DNA from: Ralstonia insidiosa
GTDB lineage: Bacteria > Pseudomonadota > Gammaproteobacteria > Burkholderiales > Burkholderiaceae
DNA: 64,000 bases
Direction of reading: 5' to 3'
Assembly (NCBI RefSeq): GCF_008801405.1
Contig: NZ_VZPV01000001.1
Coordinates: forward strand, 1,550,001 to 1,614,000
Shown here: piece by piece, positions 1 through 10,486 of the stretch
Layout: the number at the start of each line of letters is the position of its first letter
How positions within the stretch are numbered: the first letter of the stretch is position 1
Program-made: the position numbers and the translations under genes
The notes under the pieces: model-generated
Databases searched by the model: none
Seen by the model: the letters and a program-made list of their open reading frames with translations, nothing else
Told to the model about the DNA's origin: nothing

Positions 1-327
1 GCAAAGATGCCGCCAACGATGAGCTGCCCCTCTGCACCGATGTTCCACACGTTGGCGCGATAGCACACCGACAACCCCAGTGCGCACAACACCAGCGGCA
101 CGGTTTTGAGCAGCACCTCGCCAATCGCACGCTTGTTGGCCAGTGGCTCGATCAGGAACACGCGCAGGCCGGCCACTGGGTCCTTGCCCAGCAGCGCAAA
201 CAGCAGCAGGCCAAACACCATCGTCAGGACGAGCGCGATCAGCGGCGAGGCATAGGCCATGGTGCGCGACGGAATTGCGCGCAGCTCCAGGGAGATGGGC
301 AGCGCCAGGCGGCTGCCATGCATGACA

Positions 328-335
<8 letters not shown>
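1..335 (-). CDS. ABC transporter permease, BMP/nucleoside type (partial, N-terminal part)
   Basis: The reverse strand reads an open frame from an ATG at 335 off the left edge of the window, giving about 111 residues. It begins MADVMHGSRLAL, has a hydrophobic segment near residues 28-50 and then the segment YRANVWNIGAEGQL, which is typical of NupP/YufP-type permeases (BPD_transp_2 family) of basic-membrane-protein nucleoside or simple-sugar importers. It would form one inner-membrane half of the importer. The start overlaps the end of the ATPase gene by 8 bp, as expected for one operon. The C-terminal part and any substrate-binding protein lie outside the window. Confidence 0.85.
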
Positions 336-1878
<1,543 letters not shown>

Positions 1879-2351
1879 AACAGTTGGCTCGTGGTTTCCG
1901 TGCCGCTCACCGCGAGCGCAAGGCTGTCGCGGAGGCGATCTCTTATGAACGTTGACGACACTTCACAACAGGCGATGCTGACGCAGATTCGCGCCGACGC
2001 ATCGCAGCAATCATCATGAATGGGTGATGCTTTTCATCAAATGTGAATTATATCTTCCGGCGCAGCGCCAGATGGCGCGGATAGCGCATGGGGGCTGGTT
2101 GACTCCTGCCTCTCACGAGGGGTGCGGGAGTGCAAGTCCCGTGCCGGGCCGAATTGGCTGAATTGCGAGGGGTAGCTTGTTATGCTGGGGTATGCAGGTT
2201 GCGCTGATGTCCCCTGTGTGGGGCGGATGAGCGAGGCTGCTCGCGGCATGCACCTGCCCGGTGCCTGGGCGCGATCTGTCACTTTGCGCTACAGTTCGCG
2301 GTTTGCCCCGGCTGGGATGTCACGTCCGCTGCCGCGCTGTGTTCCCCTCCC
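1879..2351. other. Intergenic region between divergent genes
   Basis: About 470 bp separate the ABC operon (minus) from the MFS gene (plus), so promoters for both should lie here. I see a hairpin-prone GC-rich stretch around 2095-2155, but no convincing gene, known riboswitch or tRNA. Confidence 0.5.
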
Positions 2352-3566
2352 ATGACTGCTCCCGCTCCCGCACGATCCCGCCTGCCTGGTCCCATTCCCG
2401 GCTGGCTTTTGCTGCTTGGCATGCTCACCGCCGTCGGCCCGCTGTCGGTCGACATGTATCTGCCGAGCCTGCCGACCATTGCGCGCGACTTGAATACCTC
2501 GTCGGCGGCGGCGGGCATCACGCTGACCGTCTTCCTGATCAGCCTGGCGATTGGCCAACTGATCTACGGCCCGGCCAGTGACCGCTTTGGCCGCAAACCG
2601 CCGCTCTATATCGGTTTGGCGCTGTATGTGGCGGCTTCCATTGGCTGCGCGTTTGCCAAGGACGCCACCATGCTGGCCGTGCTGCGTGGCGTGCAGGGCT
2701 TTGGCGGCTGCGCGGGCATGGTGATCGCGCGCGCGGCAGTGCGAGACCGCATGGACCCGGCCGGCGCCGCGCAAGCGTATTCCACGCTGATGCTGGTGAT
2801 GGGCGTGGCGCCCATCCTCGCGCCGATGATCGGCGGGGCGGTGCTGCAGGTCGGTTCGTGGCGGATCATCTTTACGCTGCTGACGGCCTTCGGCGTGCTG
2901 GCGCTGGTGGCGGTGCACTACCTGATGCGTGAAACATTGGCCCCGGAAAAGGCGCGCAAGCTGGCGGTCAGCCACGTGCTGCGCGACTACTGGGAGCTGC
3001 TGCGCGACCACCACTACGCTGCCTATATGTGGTGCGGTGCCGTGTTCCTGTCGGGCATGTTTGCGTACATCACCGTGTCGTCGTTCGTGCTGATCGACGG
3101 GTATGGTCTGTCGCCGTCGCACTACGCTTGGGTGTTCGGCAGCAACGCAGCGGGGATGATCGCGGCCTCGCGTTTGAACGTGCGGCTGGTGCGCAAGTAC
3201 TCGCCGGCGCGCGTGTTGCGCCGGGCGCTGTGGATTCCGGTCGTGACCAGCGTGCTGGCGACGGCGGCTGCAGCGGCCGGGTTCACACCACTGCCGCTCG
3301 TGCTGGTGGCGTTGTTTTGCTACATCGCCTCGATCGGCTGCATCTCGCCCAACACGGGCGCGTTGGCGATGGCGGGGCAGGGCGCGCGCGCGGGCACGGG
3401 TTCGGCGCTGATGGGCGCCATGCAGTTCGGCCTGGGCATGGTGACGGGTACGGTGGTCGCGGCCATCGGGCAGAGCGCGCTGCCACTGCTGGGCATGATG
3501 GCTGTCTGCGCTGTCGTGGCGCTCATCCTGGGCTTGCGCGCCACGCGCGAAGAACCCGGCGCCTGA
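2352..3566 (+). CDS. MFS multidrug efflux transporter, Bcr/CflA family
   Basis: 404 residues with about 12 hydrophobic segments. The N-terminal pattern SVDMYLPSLP after the first membrane segment and the loop GPASDRFGRKPPLY are the hallmarks of the Bcr/CflA subfamily of drug:proton antiporters (bicyclomycin or chloramphenicol type, inner membrane). Length is normal for the family. It stands alone with a strong hairpin just downstream. The actual substrate cannot be read from sequence. Confidence 0.9.
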   Translation: MTAPAPARSRLPGPIPGWLLLLGMLTAVGPLSVDMYLPSLPTIARDLNTSSAAAGITLTVFLISLAIGQLIYGPASDRFGRKPPLYIGLALYVAASIGCAFAKDATMLAVLRGVQGFGGCAGMVIARAAVRDRMDPAGAAQAYSTLMLVMGVAPILAPMIGGAVLQVGSWRIIFTLLTAFGVLALVAVHYLMRETLAPEKARKLAVSHVLRDYWELLRDHHYAAYMWCGAVFLSGMFAYITVSSFVLIDGYGLSPSHYAWVFGSNAAGMIAASRLNVRLVRKYSPARVLRRALWIPVVTSVLATAAAAAGFTPLPLVLVALFCYIASIGCISPNTGALAMAGQGARAGTGSALMGAMQFGLGMVTGTVVAAIGQSALPLLGMMAVCAVVALILGLRATREEPGA

Positions 3567-3582
3567 TTCCCGCTATTTCTCT

Positions 3583-3604
3583 ACGCCTCTTGCTCTAGAG
3601 GCGT
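3583..3604 (+). terminator. Terminator-like hairpin after the MFS gene
   Basis: A perfect 8-bp stem (ACGCCTCT / AGAGGCGT) with a 6-nt loop lies 17 bp after the stop codon and is followed by a pyrimidine-rich run. Confidence 0.65.
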
Positions 3605-3789
3605 CTTCATCCTTTCATATGACTTTGGCATAACATGCCAGTCACGCTGGTCGTGTCCGACGCCTATGATGAGGGCAGTCGCGCCACGATCAAACGCGAC
3701 CCAACCCTGCGCGACTAAGGGTTACTTCTTATATAGAAATTATCAACGTTTTATTAACGTATCGCTTTAGTTTTCATCCGCACGCCGTC

Positions 3790-4467
3790 ATGCGCGTGCT
3801 TTCGAGACCGGGGGCTAAGTTGCAGTGCACGATTCACCGGCTGGGCGAACTGGCGCTGTTGTGCGAAGTGCCGCCGCCGGCGACCTTGAAGTGCCAGCAG
3901 CGCATCTGGGCCATGGCCTCGCGCGCGTCCAACTGGGCTGGCGTGGTAGACGTGGTCCCCGGCATGAACAACCTCACGCTCGTGTTTGGCCCGCTGGCAG
4001 ATGCGCGCGTGCTCGAAACCTTGCTGCGCGAAGCGTGGGAAGACAGCGAGGCACTGGTGGCCGACGGCAAGCTGGTCGACATCGAAGTCGCCTATGGCGG
4101 TGACGATGGCCCCGACCTGCGTGACGTCGCCAAGCACACCGGCCTGACCCCGGCCGAAGTCGTGCGTCGCCACACCGCTCCCGAATACATCGTCTACTTT
4201 CTCGGTTTCCAGCCGGGCTTTGCCTATATGGGTGGCCTGGACAAATCGCTCGCCACGCCGCGCCGCGCGGAGCCACGCATGGCCGTGCCTGCCGGCTCGG
4301 TCGGCATTGGCGGCGAGCAGACGGGCATCTACCCAGCCGCGTCCCCCGGCGGCTGGCAATTGCTCGGCCGCACGGATGCGGCGCTCTTTCTGCCGCAGCG
4401 TGATCCCCCCACGCTGTTGGCCCCCGGAGACCGCATCCGCTTCGTTGCCTCGAAGGTGCGCGCATGA
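3790..4467 (+). CDS. pxpB: 5-oxoprolinase subunit B (KipI family)
   Basis: 225 residues of the KipI/PxpB family. It carries the segment YIVYFLGFQPGFAYMGGLD and ends with the typical QRDPPTLLAPGDRIRFV. With PxpA and PxpC it forms the cytoplasmic ATP-dependent 5-oxoprolinase that opens 5-oxoproline to glutamate. Its stop overlaps the pxpC start (ATGA), and pxpA follows, so the three are one operon. The first dozen residues are less conserved in type, so the start could lie slightly downstream. Confidence 0.93.
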   Translation: MRVLSRPGAKLQCTIHRLGELALLCEVPPPATLKCQQRIWAMASRASNWAGVVDVVPGMNNLTLVFGPLADARVLETLLREAWEDSEALVADGKLVDIEVAYGGDDGPDLRDVAKHTGLTPAEVVRRHTAPEYIVYFLGFQPGFAYMGGLDKSLATPRRAEPRMAVPAGSVGIGGEQTGIYPAASPGGWQLLGRTDAALFLPQRDPPTLLAPGDRIRFVASKVRA

Positions 4468-5525
4468 GTTCCTCACGTTCCCAATCCGTCCAACCCATGA
4501 TCGAGATCGTGAGGGCGGGTGTGCTCGCGTCTGTGCAGGATCTGGGCCGCACTGGTTACCGCCGCTTTGGCGTGTGCACGTCGGGTGCGCTCGATCCGCT
4601 GTCGCTGTACGTGGGCAACCGCCTGGTCGGCAACCGTAGTGATGCGGCGGGCATCGAGTTCACGCTGGGCAACGCCACGCTGCGCTTCCAGGCCAATGGC
4701 CTGATCGCGCTCACCGGTGCCGATTGCCGCGCCACGCTCGATGGCACGCCGGTGCACGCCTGGCGCGCCATCCCCGTGCGGCGCGGCCAGACGTTGACCT
4801 TGCGTGTGGCGCAGGGCGGCGTGCGTGCGTATCTGTGCGTGGCCGGCGGTATCGACGTGCCGGAGATGATGGGCTCGCGCAGCACCGACCTAAAGGCCGG
4901 CTTTGGCGGCTATGAAGGGCGCCCGCTTAAAGACGGCGACAAGCTGCCCGTGTTGCCTGCGGATACATCGCATGCACCCGACATCAGCAAGGACGCCGTC
5001 GCCGTGAAGGCCGCGCGCTGGACGTTTGACCGCGCGCAAGATGGCACGCCAGTGATGCGCGTGCTGCCTGGCCCGGAATACGATGACTTTCTCGCTGATG
5101 CACAAGCCGCATTCTGGGAATCGGACTGGACGCTGACCCCCAACAGCAACCGCATGGGCTTCCGCCTGCAAGGGCCAGAGCTTGCGCGCAAGAAGCAGCA
5201 GAGCGGCGATCTGCTCTCGCACGGCGTGGTGCCAGGCGTGATCCAGGTGCCGCCGTCGGGCCAGCCGATTGTGCTGATGGCCGATGCGCAAACGACCGGC
5301 GGCTATCCCAAGATCGGCACCGTGATCCTGGCTGATCAATGGCGCCTGGCACAGATTCCGCTCGGGCACCGCATCCGCTTCGAGCGCGTGACGCTGGAAG
5401 AAGCCGAAGCCGCGCGCGCCGAGGTGACGCGCTATCTGCAGCAAATCGAAACCGCGCTGGATTGGCAGCGCCAGGGCATTCTGTCGACCGCGCGGCGTAC
5501 TGCCAAAACACGACTGAACGCCTGA
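4464..5525 (+). CDS. pxpC: 5-oxoprolinase subunit C (KipA family)
   Basis: 353 residues of the KipA/PxpC (biotin-dependent carboxyltransferase-like) family. Typical segments are LASVQDLGRTGYRRFGV near the N terminus, AYLCVAGGIDVPEMMGSRST mid-protein, NSNRMGFRLQGP, and TTGGYPKIGTVI towards the end. It is a subunit of 5-oxoprolinase. It is translationally coupled to pxpB by a 4-bp overlap and followed 18 bp later by pxpA. Length is usual for the family. Confidence 0.94.
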   Translation: MSSSRSQSVQPMIEIVRAGVLASVQDLGRTGYRRFGVCTSGALDPLSLYVGNRLVGNRSDAAGIEFTLGNATLRFQANGLIALTGADCRATLDGTPVHAWRAIPVRRGQTLTLRVAQGGVRAYLCVAGGIDVPEMMGSRSTDLKAGFGGYEGRPLKDGDKLPVLPADTSHAPDISKDAVAVKAARWTFDRAQDGTPVMRVLPGPEYDDFLADAQAAFWESDWTLTPNSNRMGFRLQGPELARKKQQSGDLLSHGVVPGVIQVPPSGQPIVLMADAQTTGGYPKIGTVILADQWRLAQIPLGHRIRFERVTLEEAEAARAEVTRYLQQIETALDWQRQGILSTARRTAKTRLNA

Positions 5526-5543
5526 GACACCGGACACGACACC

Positions 5544-6287
5544 ATGACCACGATTGATCTGAACGCTGACCTCGGCGAGGGCTGCGATAACGACGAGGCG
5601 CTGCTTGCGCTGGTGAGTTCCGCCAACATCGCCTGTGGCTGGCACGCTGGTGACGTCAATACGATGCGCCAGACCACGGCCTGGGCGCTGCGCGAAGGCG
5701 TGTCGATTGGCGCCCATCCGAGCTTTCCGGACCGCGAGAACTTCGGCCGCACCGAGATGCACCTGCCGCCAGAGGAGATCTACGCCGGCGTGCTGTTCCA
5801 GATCGGCGGCCTGTCGGCCATCGTGCGTGCGCAGGGCGGCAAGCTGGCCCACGTGAAGGCGCATGGCGCGCTGTACAACCAGGCATCGCGCGATCGCCCG
5901 TTGGCTGCGGCCATCGTGCGCGCGGTGCGTGATTTCGATCCGTCGCTGGTGGTGTTCGGGCTGGCCGGCGGTGAACTGGTCAAGGCCGCGCGCGAGCTTG
6001 GCTTGCAGGCCAAGGAAGAGGTGTTTGCCGATCGCGGTTACAACGCCGACGGCTCGCTCGTCAAACGTGGCACGCCCGGCGCGCTGATCGACGACGAAGC
6101 CGCCGCACTCGACCAGACGCTGACCATGGTGCGCGAGCAGCGCGTGAAGGCGATTGATGGCACGTGGGTTCCGATCCACGCGCAAACTGTTTGTTTGCAC
6201 GGCGACGGCGCACATGCGCTGGCGTTCGCGCGACGCATTCGGGAACGGCTGGGCAGTGAAGGGATCACTGTCGGCGCCGGCGCCTGA
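5544..6287 (+). CDS. pxpA: 5-oxoprolinase subunit A (LamB/YcsF family)
   Basis: 247 residues of the LamB/YcsF family. The start IDLNADLGEG, the segment NIACGWHAGD and VKAHGALYNQ are its diagnostic motifs; the acidic and histidine residues in them are thought to act in the carbohydrate-deacetylase-like fold. It is the subunit linked to the 5-oxoproline ring-opening chemistry together with PxpB and PxpC. It is the last gene before a hairpin terminator, after which the DUF969/DUF979 genes follow in the same direction. Confidence 0.95.
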   Translation: MTTIDLNADLGEGCDNDEALLALVSSANIACGWHAGDVNTMRQTTAWALREGVSIGAHPSFPDRENFGRTEMHLPPEEIYAGVLFQIGGLSAIVRAQGGKLAHVKAHGALYNQASRDRPLAAAIVRAVRDFDPSLVVFGLAGGELVKAARELGLQAKEEVFADRGYNADGSLVKRGTPGALIDDEAAALDQTLTMVREQRVKAIDGTWVPIHAQTVCLHGDGAHALAFARRIRERLGSEGITVGAGA

Positions 6288-6296
6288 GCCACGACG

Positions 6297-6322
6297 GCCC
6301 CGTCCTTCCAACGGGGCTTTTT
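6297..6322 (+). terminator. Hairpin terminator after pxpA
   Basis: GCCCCGT (6297-6303) pairs with ACGGGGC (6311-6317) and is followed by a T run. It separates pxpBCA from the DUF969 gene and may attenuate rather than fully stop transcription. Confidence 0.75.
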
Positions 6323-6344
6323 CATCATTTGGGGGGAGCACCAC

Positions 6345-7076
6345 ATGAGTACGGCAGTCAATCTGTGGCCACTGATCGGGGTGGCCATCATCATCGTAGG
6401 GTTCGTCCTGCGATTCAATCCACTGCTGGTGGTGACCGTGGCCGGCCTGGCGACGGGGCTGTCCGTCGGCATGGACCTTGGCACGCTGTTGGAAACCTTC
6501 GGCGAGAAGTTCATCAACAGCCGGTCGCTGGCGGTCTACGTGCTGATTCTGCCGATCATCGGCCTGCTGGAAAGTTTCGGTCTGAAGGAGCGCGCGCAGG
6601 ACTGGATCTCCAGCATGGCGAGCGCCACCTCCGCCCGCATCCTGATGCTGTATTTCGTGGTGCGCCAAGCGCTGGGTGCACTCGGCCTGACCTATATCGG
6701 CGGCCATGCACAAACCGTACGGCCATTGCTGGCGCCCATGGTGGAAGGCGCTGCAGCCGCACGCCACGGCGATCTGCCGCAGCCGATCCGCGACAAACTG
6801 CGCGCGCACTGTGCGGCCTGCGACAACGTCGCCATCTTCTTCAGTGAAGATATCTTTATCGCCTTTGGCGCAGTGCTGCTGATGGACGCCTTCCTCAAGG
6901 AAAACGGCATTGCTGGCGTGGAGCCCCTGCACCTCGGTCTGTGGGCGATCCCCACCGCCATTGCCGCGTTTCTTATCCACATGTTCCGCCTGGTACGGCT
7001 GGATGCCAGCATCCAGCGCGATGTCGATGCCTGGAAGCAAGCCAATCCCTCCAAGACCAATGAGGTGACAGCATGA
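6345..7076 (+). CDS. DUF969 family inner-membrane protein
   Basis: 243 residues with hydrophobic segments near 8-30, 35-50, 64-82, 105-130 and 195-215. It contains MDLGTLLETFGEKFINSRS and LGALGLTYIGGHAQTVRPLL, which I associate with DUF969. This family is repeatedly found beside DUF979 and pyroglutamate-metabolism genes. By context the pair is a candidate 5-oxoproline (or related) permease, but that is inference. Its stop overlaps the start of the DUF979 gene by 4 bp. Confidence 0.85.
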   Translation: MSTAVNLWPLIGVAIIIVGFVLRFNPLLVVTVAGLATGLSVGMDLGTLLETFGEKFINSRSLAVYVLILPIIGLLESFGLKERAQDWISSMASATSARILMLYFVVRQALGALGLTYIGGHAQTVRPLLAPMVEGAAAARHGDLPQPIRDKLRAHCAACDNVAIFFSEDIFIAFGAVLLMDAFLKENGIAGVEPLHLGLWAIPTAIAAFLIHMFRLVRLDASIQRDVDAWKQANPSKTNEVTA

Positions 7077-8059
7077 GCACACTGCTGACCATTAACACCG
7101 TTTTCTATCTGATCGGCTTTATCGTGATGCTGCTGGTTGGCATGACACTGCGAGATAAGGGCAACCCAAAACGCCTGACGACGGCATTGTTCTGGTTCCT
7201 GTTCGGCTTTGTATTTCTGTTCAGTGACTTGATGGTTTCAACGCTCGGCAAGCCGATGGCGTATCGCATTGTCGGGGTGATCGTTGTGGCGATCTCGTTG
7301 ATTGCCGGTGCTGGCTTGCTGTCAATCGGCACCTACAGACAGCGCACTGCAGAACAACTCCATGCCTCCGCGAACAAGCTGCGTAATCGGCTGTTTGTGC
7401 CGGCGCTGCTGATCCCACTCATCACGGTGCTCTGTACGCTGTTACTCAAGGGTGTCTCCGTGGGTGGCATGTACATCCTGGATCAGAAGCAACTGACCTT
7501 GACCGCGCTCTGCGTGAGCTGTGTGTGTGCCATCTTGGTCGGCTGGGGGCTGACCGGTGGGTCGCCGCTGCATGCGGTGCGAGAGTCGCGGCGTCTGCTG
7601 GACTCGATCGGCTGGGCGGCGGTGTTGCCGCAGATGCTGGCGATGCTGGGTGGCGTGTTTGTGGCGGCCCAGACGGGCAAATCGGTGCAGGACATCGTGA
7701 GCCTGTTTGCCGATCCGAATAACCGCTTCCTGCTGGTGGTGATCTACTGCGTGGGCATGGCGCTGTTCACCATGATCATGGGCAATGCGTTTGCGGCATT
7801 CCCGGTGCTGACGGCGGGTATTGCGCTGCCGCTGCTGGTGGTTGGCCAGCACGCCGATCCCGCGCCGCTGGTGACCATCGGCATGTTGGCCGGCTACTGC
7901 GGGACATTGATGACCCCCATGGGCGCCAACTACAACATCGTGCCGGCCGCGCTGTTGGAGTTGAAGGACAAGTATCTCGTCATCAAGACGCAGATCCCGA
8001 CCGCGCTGGTGTTGCTGAGCGCCAATATCCTGCTCATGTATTTCCTGGCTTTCCGCTAG
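7073..8059 (+). CDS. DUF979 family inner-membrane protein
   Basis: 328 residues and largely hydrophobic, with about 9-10 membrane segments. It ends with GTLMTPMGANYNIVPAALLELKD and a last membrane helix, as in DUF979. It is coupled to the DUF969 gene by an ATGA overlap, and the two probably form one membrane complex. The first 350 bp look AT-richer than their surroundings. A second, truncated copy of its 3' end lies at about 9106-9237, downstream of the DUF2891 gene. Confidence 0.87.
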   Translation: MSTLLTINTVFYLIGFIVMLLVGMTLRDKGNPKRLTTALFWFLFGFVFLFSDLMVSTLGKPMAYRIVGVIVVAISLIAGAGLLSIGTYRQRTAEQLHASANKLRNRLFVPALLIPLITVLCTLLLKGVSVGGMYILDQKQLTLTALCVSCVCAILVGWGLTGGSPLHAVRESRRLLDSIGWAAVLPQMLAMLGGVFVAAQTGKSVQDIVSLFADPNNRFLLVVIYCVGMALFTMIMGNAFAAFPVLTAGIALPLLVVGQHADPAPLVTIGMLAGYCGTLMTPMGANYNIVPAALLELKDKYLVIKTQIPTALVLLSANILLMYFLAFR

Positions 8060-8068
8060 AGAGACGCC

Positions 8069-9091
8069 ATGCCATTCACCGTCGAACTCACCGTCAAGCA
8101 GGCTTCGGATCTGGCAGCGCTGCCGCTGCGCTCGCTATATCACGAGTATCCGAACCACATCATGCATCTGCTGAACGGGGTGGAGGATGTGCTTTCGCCG
8201 CGCGACATGCATCCGGTGTTCTACGGCTGCTACGACTGGCATTCGGCGGTGCATGGCTATTGGCTGCTGGCGCGCTGTGCGCGGCTGTATCCGTCTCTGC
8301 CACAGCAGGATGCCATTACGAAGCTGTTTGACGAGCACTTCACTGTCGAGAACATGCAGAAGGAGTGCGCGTATTTCCAGGCGCCGGGGCGCACATCGTT
8401 TGAGCGCCCATACGGCTTCGCCTGGGTCATGGCGTTGGCGCAGGAGTTGGACGTCTGGCAGCATCCCAGGGCCAAAGATTGGCTGAAAGCCATGGAGCCG
8501 CTAACGGCAGAAATCCGCAGCCGCATCCTCAGCTACTTCACCAAGCTGAGTTATCCGATCCGGGTCGGCACGCATTACAACAGCGCCTTCGCGTTGAAGC
8601 TGATCCTGGATTTCGCGCGGCATCGCCGCGATGCGGAGTTGGGGGAACTGGTGGTGTCCGCCTCGCGCCGCTATTACGGGGAAGACACCAACTATCCGGC
8701 GCACTACGAGCCGGGCGGCGACGAGTTCTTGTCAGCCGCGTTGACCGAAGCCTTGTTGATGTCGGACGTGCTGCCGGCCGGCGAGTTTGCCGGCTGGTTT
8801 GCCCAGTACCTGCCAGTGCCAGGCCATATCGACCGCCTCCTGGCACCTGCGCATGTCAGCGACCATAGCGACCCCAAGATCGCCCACCTGAACGGCTTGA
8901 ACCTGAGCCGAGCCTGGTGCATGAAGCGGATTGCTGCGCGCCTTCCGGAAAGCGCGCCAGCCAAGGCCGTGCTGGATACAGCTGCGACGCTCCATATCGA
9001 GGCGGGGCTGCCGCATGTGATCAGCGGGGAATATGCTGGTGAGCACTGGCTGGCAACCTTCGCCATGCTGGCATTGGAGCCGGTTCATTGA
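8069..9091 (+). CDS. DUF2891 family protein
   Basis: 340 residues, no signal peptide. It has the DUF2891 pattern near the start (HPVFYGCYDWHSAVHGYWLL) and later HYNSAFALKL, ETNYPAHYEPGG-like (EDTNYPAHYEPGGDEFLS) and NGLNLSRAWCMKRIA. The shape suggests an alpha/alpha-barrel enzyme, but no activity is established that I know of. It begins 9 bp after the DUF979 gene and so shares its transcript. Its place in a 5-oxoproline cluster hints at a linked amide or peptide substrate (inference). Confidence 0.82.
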   Translation: MPFTVELTVKQASDLAALPLRSLYHEYPNHIMHLLNGVEDVLSPRDMHPVFYGCYDWHSAVHGYWLLARCARLYPSLPQQDAITKLFDEHFTVENMQKECAYFQAPGRTSFERPYGFAWVMALAQELDVWQHPRAKDWLKAMEPLTAEIRSRILSYFTKLSYPIRVGTHYNSAFALKLILDFARHRRDAELGELVVSASRRYYGEDTNYPAHYEPGGDEFLSAALTEALLMSDVLPAGEFAGWFAQYLPVPGHIDRLLAPAHVSDHSDPKIAHLNGLNLSRAWCMKRIAARLPESAPAKAVLDTAATLHIEAGLPHVISGEYAGEHWLATFAMLALEPVH

Positions 9092-9105
9092 CATAGCGAG
9101 CCCCG

Positions 9106-9237
9106 TTGACCGTCTCCATCGTGCCTGCCGCGCTGCTGGAAACGTCTGATAAGAACGCTGTGATCAAAGCGCAAGTCCCCGCGGCGCTACTGTTGCTTGC
9201 AGCCAATATCACGCTCCTGTACTTCCTGATGCCGCAC
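9106..9237 (+). pseudogene. Remnant of a second DUF979 gene (3' end only)
   Basis: The frame reads SIVPAALLETSDKNAVIKAQ and then a hydrophobic stretch LLLLAANITLLYFLM. This lines up along its whole length with the last about 40 residues of the intact DUF979 protein (IVPAALLELKDKYLVIKTQ then LVLLSANILLMYFLA). There is no upstream part of the gene and no proper start. The nucleotide match is only moderate, so this is not a recent tandem copy. It more likely remains from an older allele that was displaced. Confidence 0.8.
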
Positions 9238-9382
9238 GAATCGTGTTTAATGCATCGCGTGCGGTGCGCGTCACGTCGGCGAGTCGATTGCCGGCGTGCG
9301 CCACCAATCGTGATCGCCGCCCAAGGGGGTACCGGGGTGTGCGGTCCTCGACCTCGCATCGCGCTCTTCTCCGGGGGGATTC

Positions 9383-10408
9383 ATGAGCAGCCAGATGACG
9401 AGCGGCCGTTCCATGTCGGGACGCCGCTTTTTTTGTGTTCTTGCAACCAGCGCCCTGTCGCTGATTTCGGCCGCACAAGCGCATGCCGAAACGTTCCGCG
9501 TGGCCACGCCGTACCCGGCCGTCAATTTTCATACGCAAAACCTGCAGGCTTTCGCCAGCGCCGTGAGTACGGCCACCAATGGTGACCTCAAGTTCGAGGT
9601 GTCGCCGAACGGCACGCTGCTCAAGGCAGCCGCGATTTTTGACGGCGTCAAAGACGGCAAGGCCGAGGCGGGCGAAGTGATGCTCTCGACGCTGGCCCAG
9701 CGCGATCCGCTGTTCGGTGTGGATTCGATTCCCTTCGTGGTTTCGGGCTACAACGACGCACGCCTGCTGTGGGACGCTTCACGCAGCCGCATTGAAGCGC
9801 TGATGAAAGCCAATGGGCTGCGCCTGCTCTACGCCGTGCCCTGGCCGCCGCAGAACCTGTACTCCGAAACACCGATCGCCCGTTTGTCCGACCTGAAAGG
9901 ACATCGTTTGCGCACGTACAACGCCGCGCAAAAGCGCATTGCCGAGCTGTATGGCGCGCAGGCGGTGCAGGTGGAGGCGGCTGACCTGAGCGCAGCTATC
10001 GCCGCCGGGCGTATCGACACGATGATCACTTCGCCGTCGACCGGCCTCGAAACCAAGGCTGGACAGCGCCTGACCTACTACTACAAGGTCAACGCCTGGA
10101 TCCCGAAGAACGCTGTGTTCGTCAACGAAGCGCGCTTTGCCAAGCTGCCGCCCGCCACCCAGCAGACCGTGCTGAAACTGGCCAAGGACTATGAGGCACG
10201 CGGTTGGGATTCGAGCCGCCAGACCTACGAGCACGATGAAGCCGAGCTCGCAAAAAGCGGCGTGCGCGTGCTCAACCCCGACGTGAACCTGCAAGGTGAC
10301 ATGCGCCGCCTGGGCGAGCGCCTGACGCGCGAATGGCTGCACACGGCGGGCACGGAAGAAGTCGACATCCTGTTGAACTTCGAGAACAAGCGCAGCAAGG
10401 CCAAGTAA
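9383..10408 (+). CDS. TRAP transporter substrate-binding protein (DctP family), orphan
   Basis: 341 residues with a signal peptide (about residues 1-35, ending AAQAHAE). The mature part has the DctP features: FRVATPYPAVNFHTQNLQAF at the start, LSDLKGHRLRTYN in the middle, and GRIDTMITSPSTGLETKAGQ in the binding region. It would bind an organic acid in the periplasm for a TRAP transporter. No DctQ or DctM gene lies in the window, so its membrane partner is elsewhere or it works alone. It lies between the 5-oxoproline genes and pcp, so pyroglutamate or a peptide-derived acid is a possible ligand (inference). Confidence 0.88.
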   Translation: MSSQMTSGRSMSGRRFFCVLATSALSLISAAQAHAETFRVATPYPAVNFHTQNLQAFASAVSTATNGDLKFEVSPNGTLLKAAAIFDGVKDGKAEAGEVMLSTLAQRDPLFGVDSIPFVVSGYNDARLLWDASRSRIEALMKANGLRLLYAVPWPPQNLYSETPIARLSDLKGHRLRTYNAAQKRIAELYGAQAVQVEAADLSAAIAAGRIDTMITSPSTGLETKAGQRLTYYYKVNAWIPKNAVFVNEARFAKLPPATQQTVLKLAKDYEARGWDSSRQTYEHDEAELAKSGVRVLNPDVNLQGDMRRLGERLTREWLHTAGTEEVDILLNFENKRSKAK

Positions 10409-10486
10409 GGCCAACGCGCACTTGGGCATGATGTTCGACGGACGTTTATCATCGTTTTTGTCTTACGTTGCAAGCAGGAGAACGTC

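Noticed and set aside
2095..2155. tRNA-like fold with a T-arm-like GGGAGTGCAAGTCCC
   Set aside because: No matching acceptor, D arm or anticodon arm can be drawn; the T loop is not standard.
4890..7082. 730-codon open frame on the minus strand
   Set aside because: It runs antisense through pxpC, pxpA and the DUF969 gene, all with clear family motifs; a high-GC shadow frame.
9240..9585. Continuation of the DUF979-like frame
   Set aside because: Similarity to DUF979 stops near 9237; the rest overlaps the start of the DctP gene in another frame.
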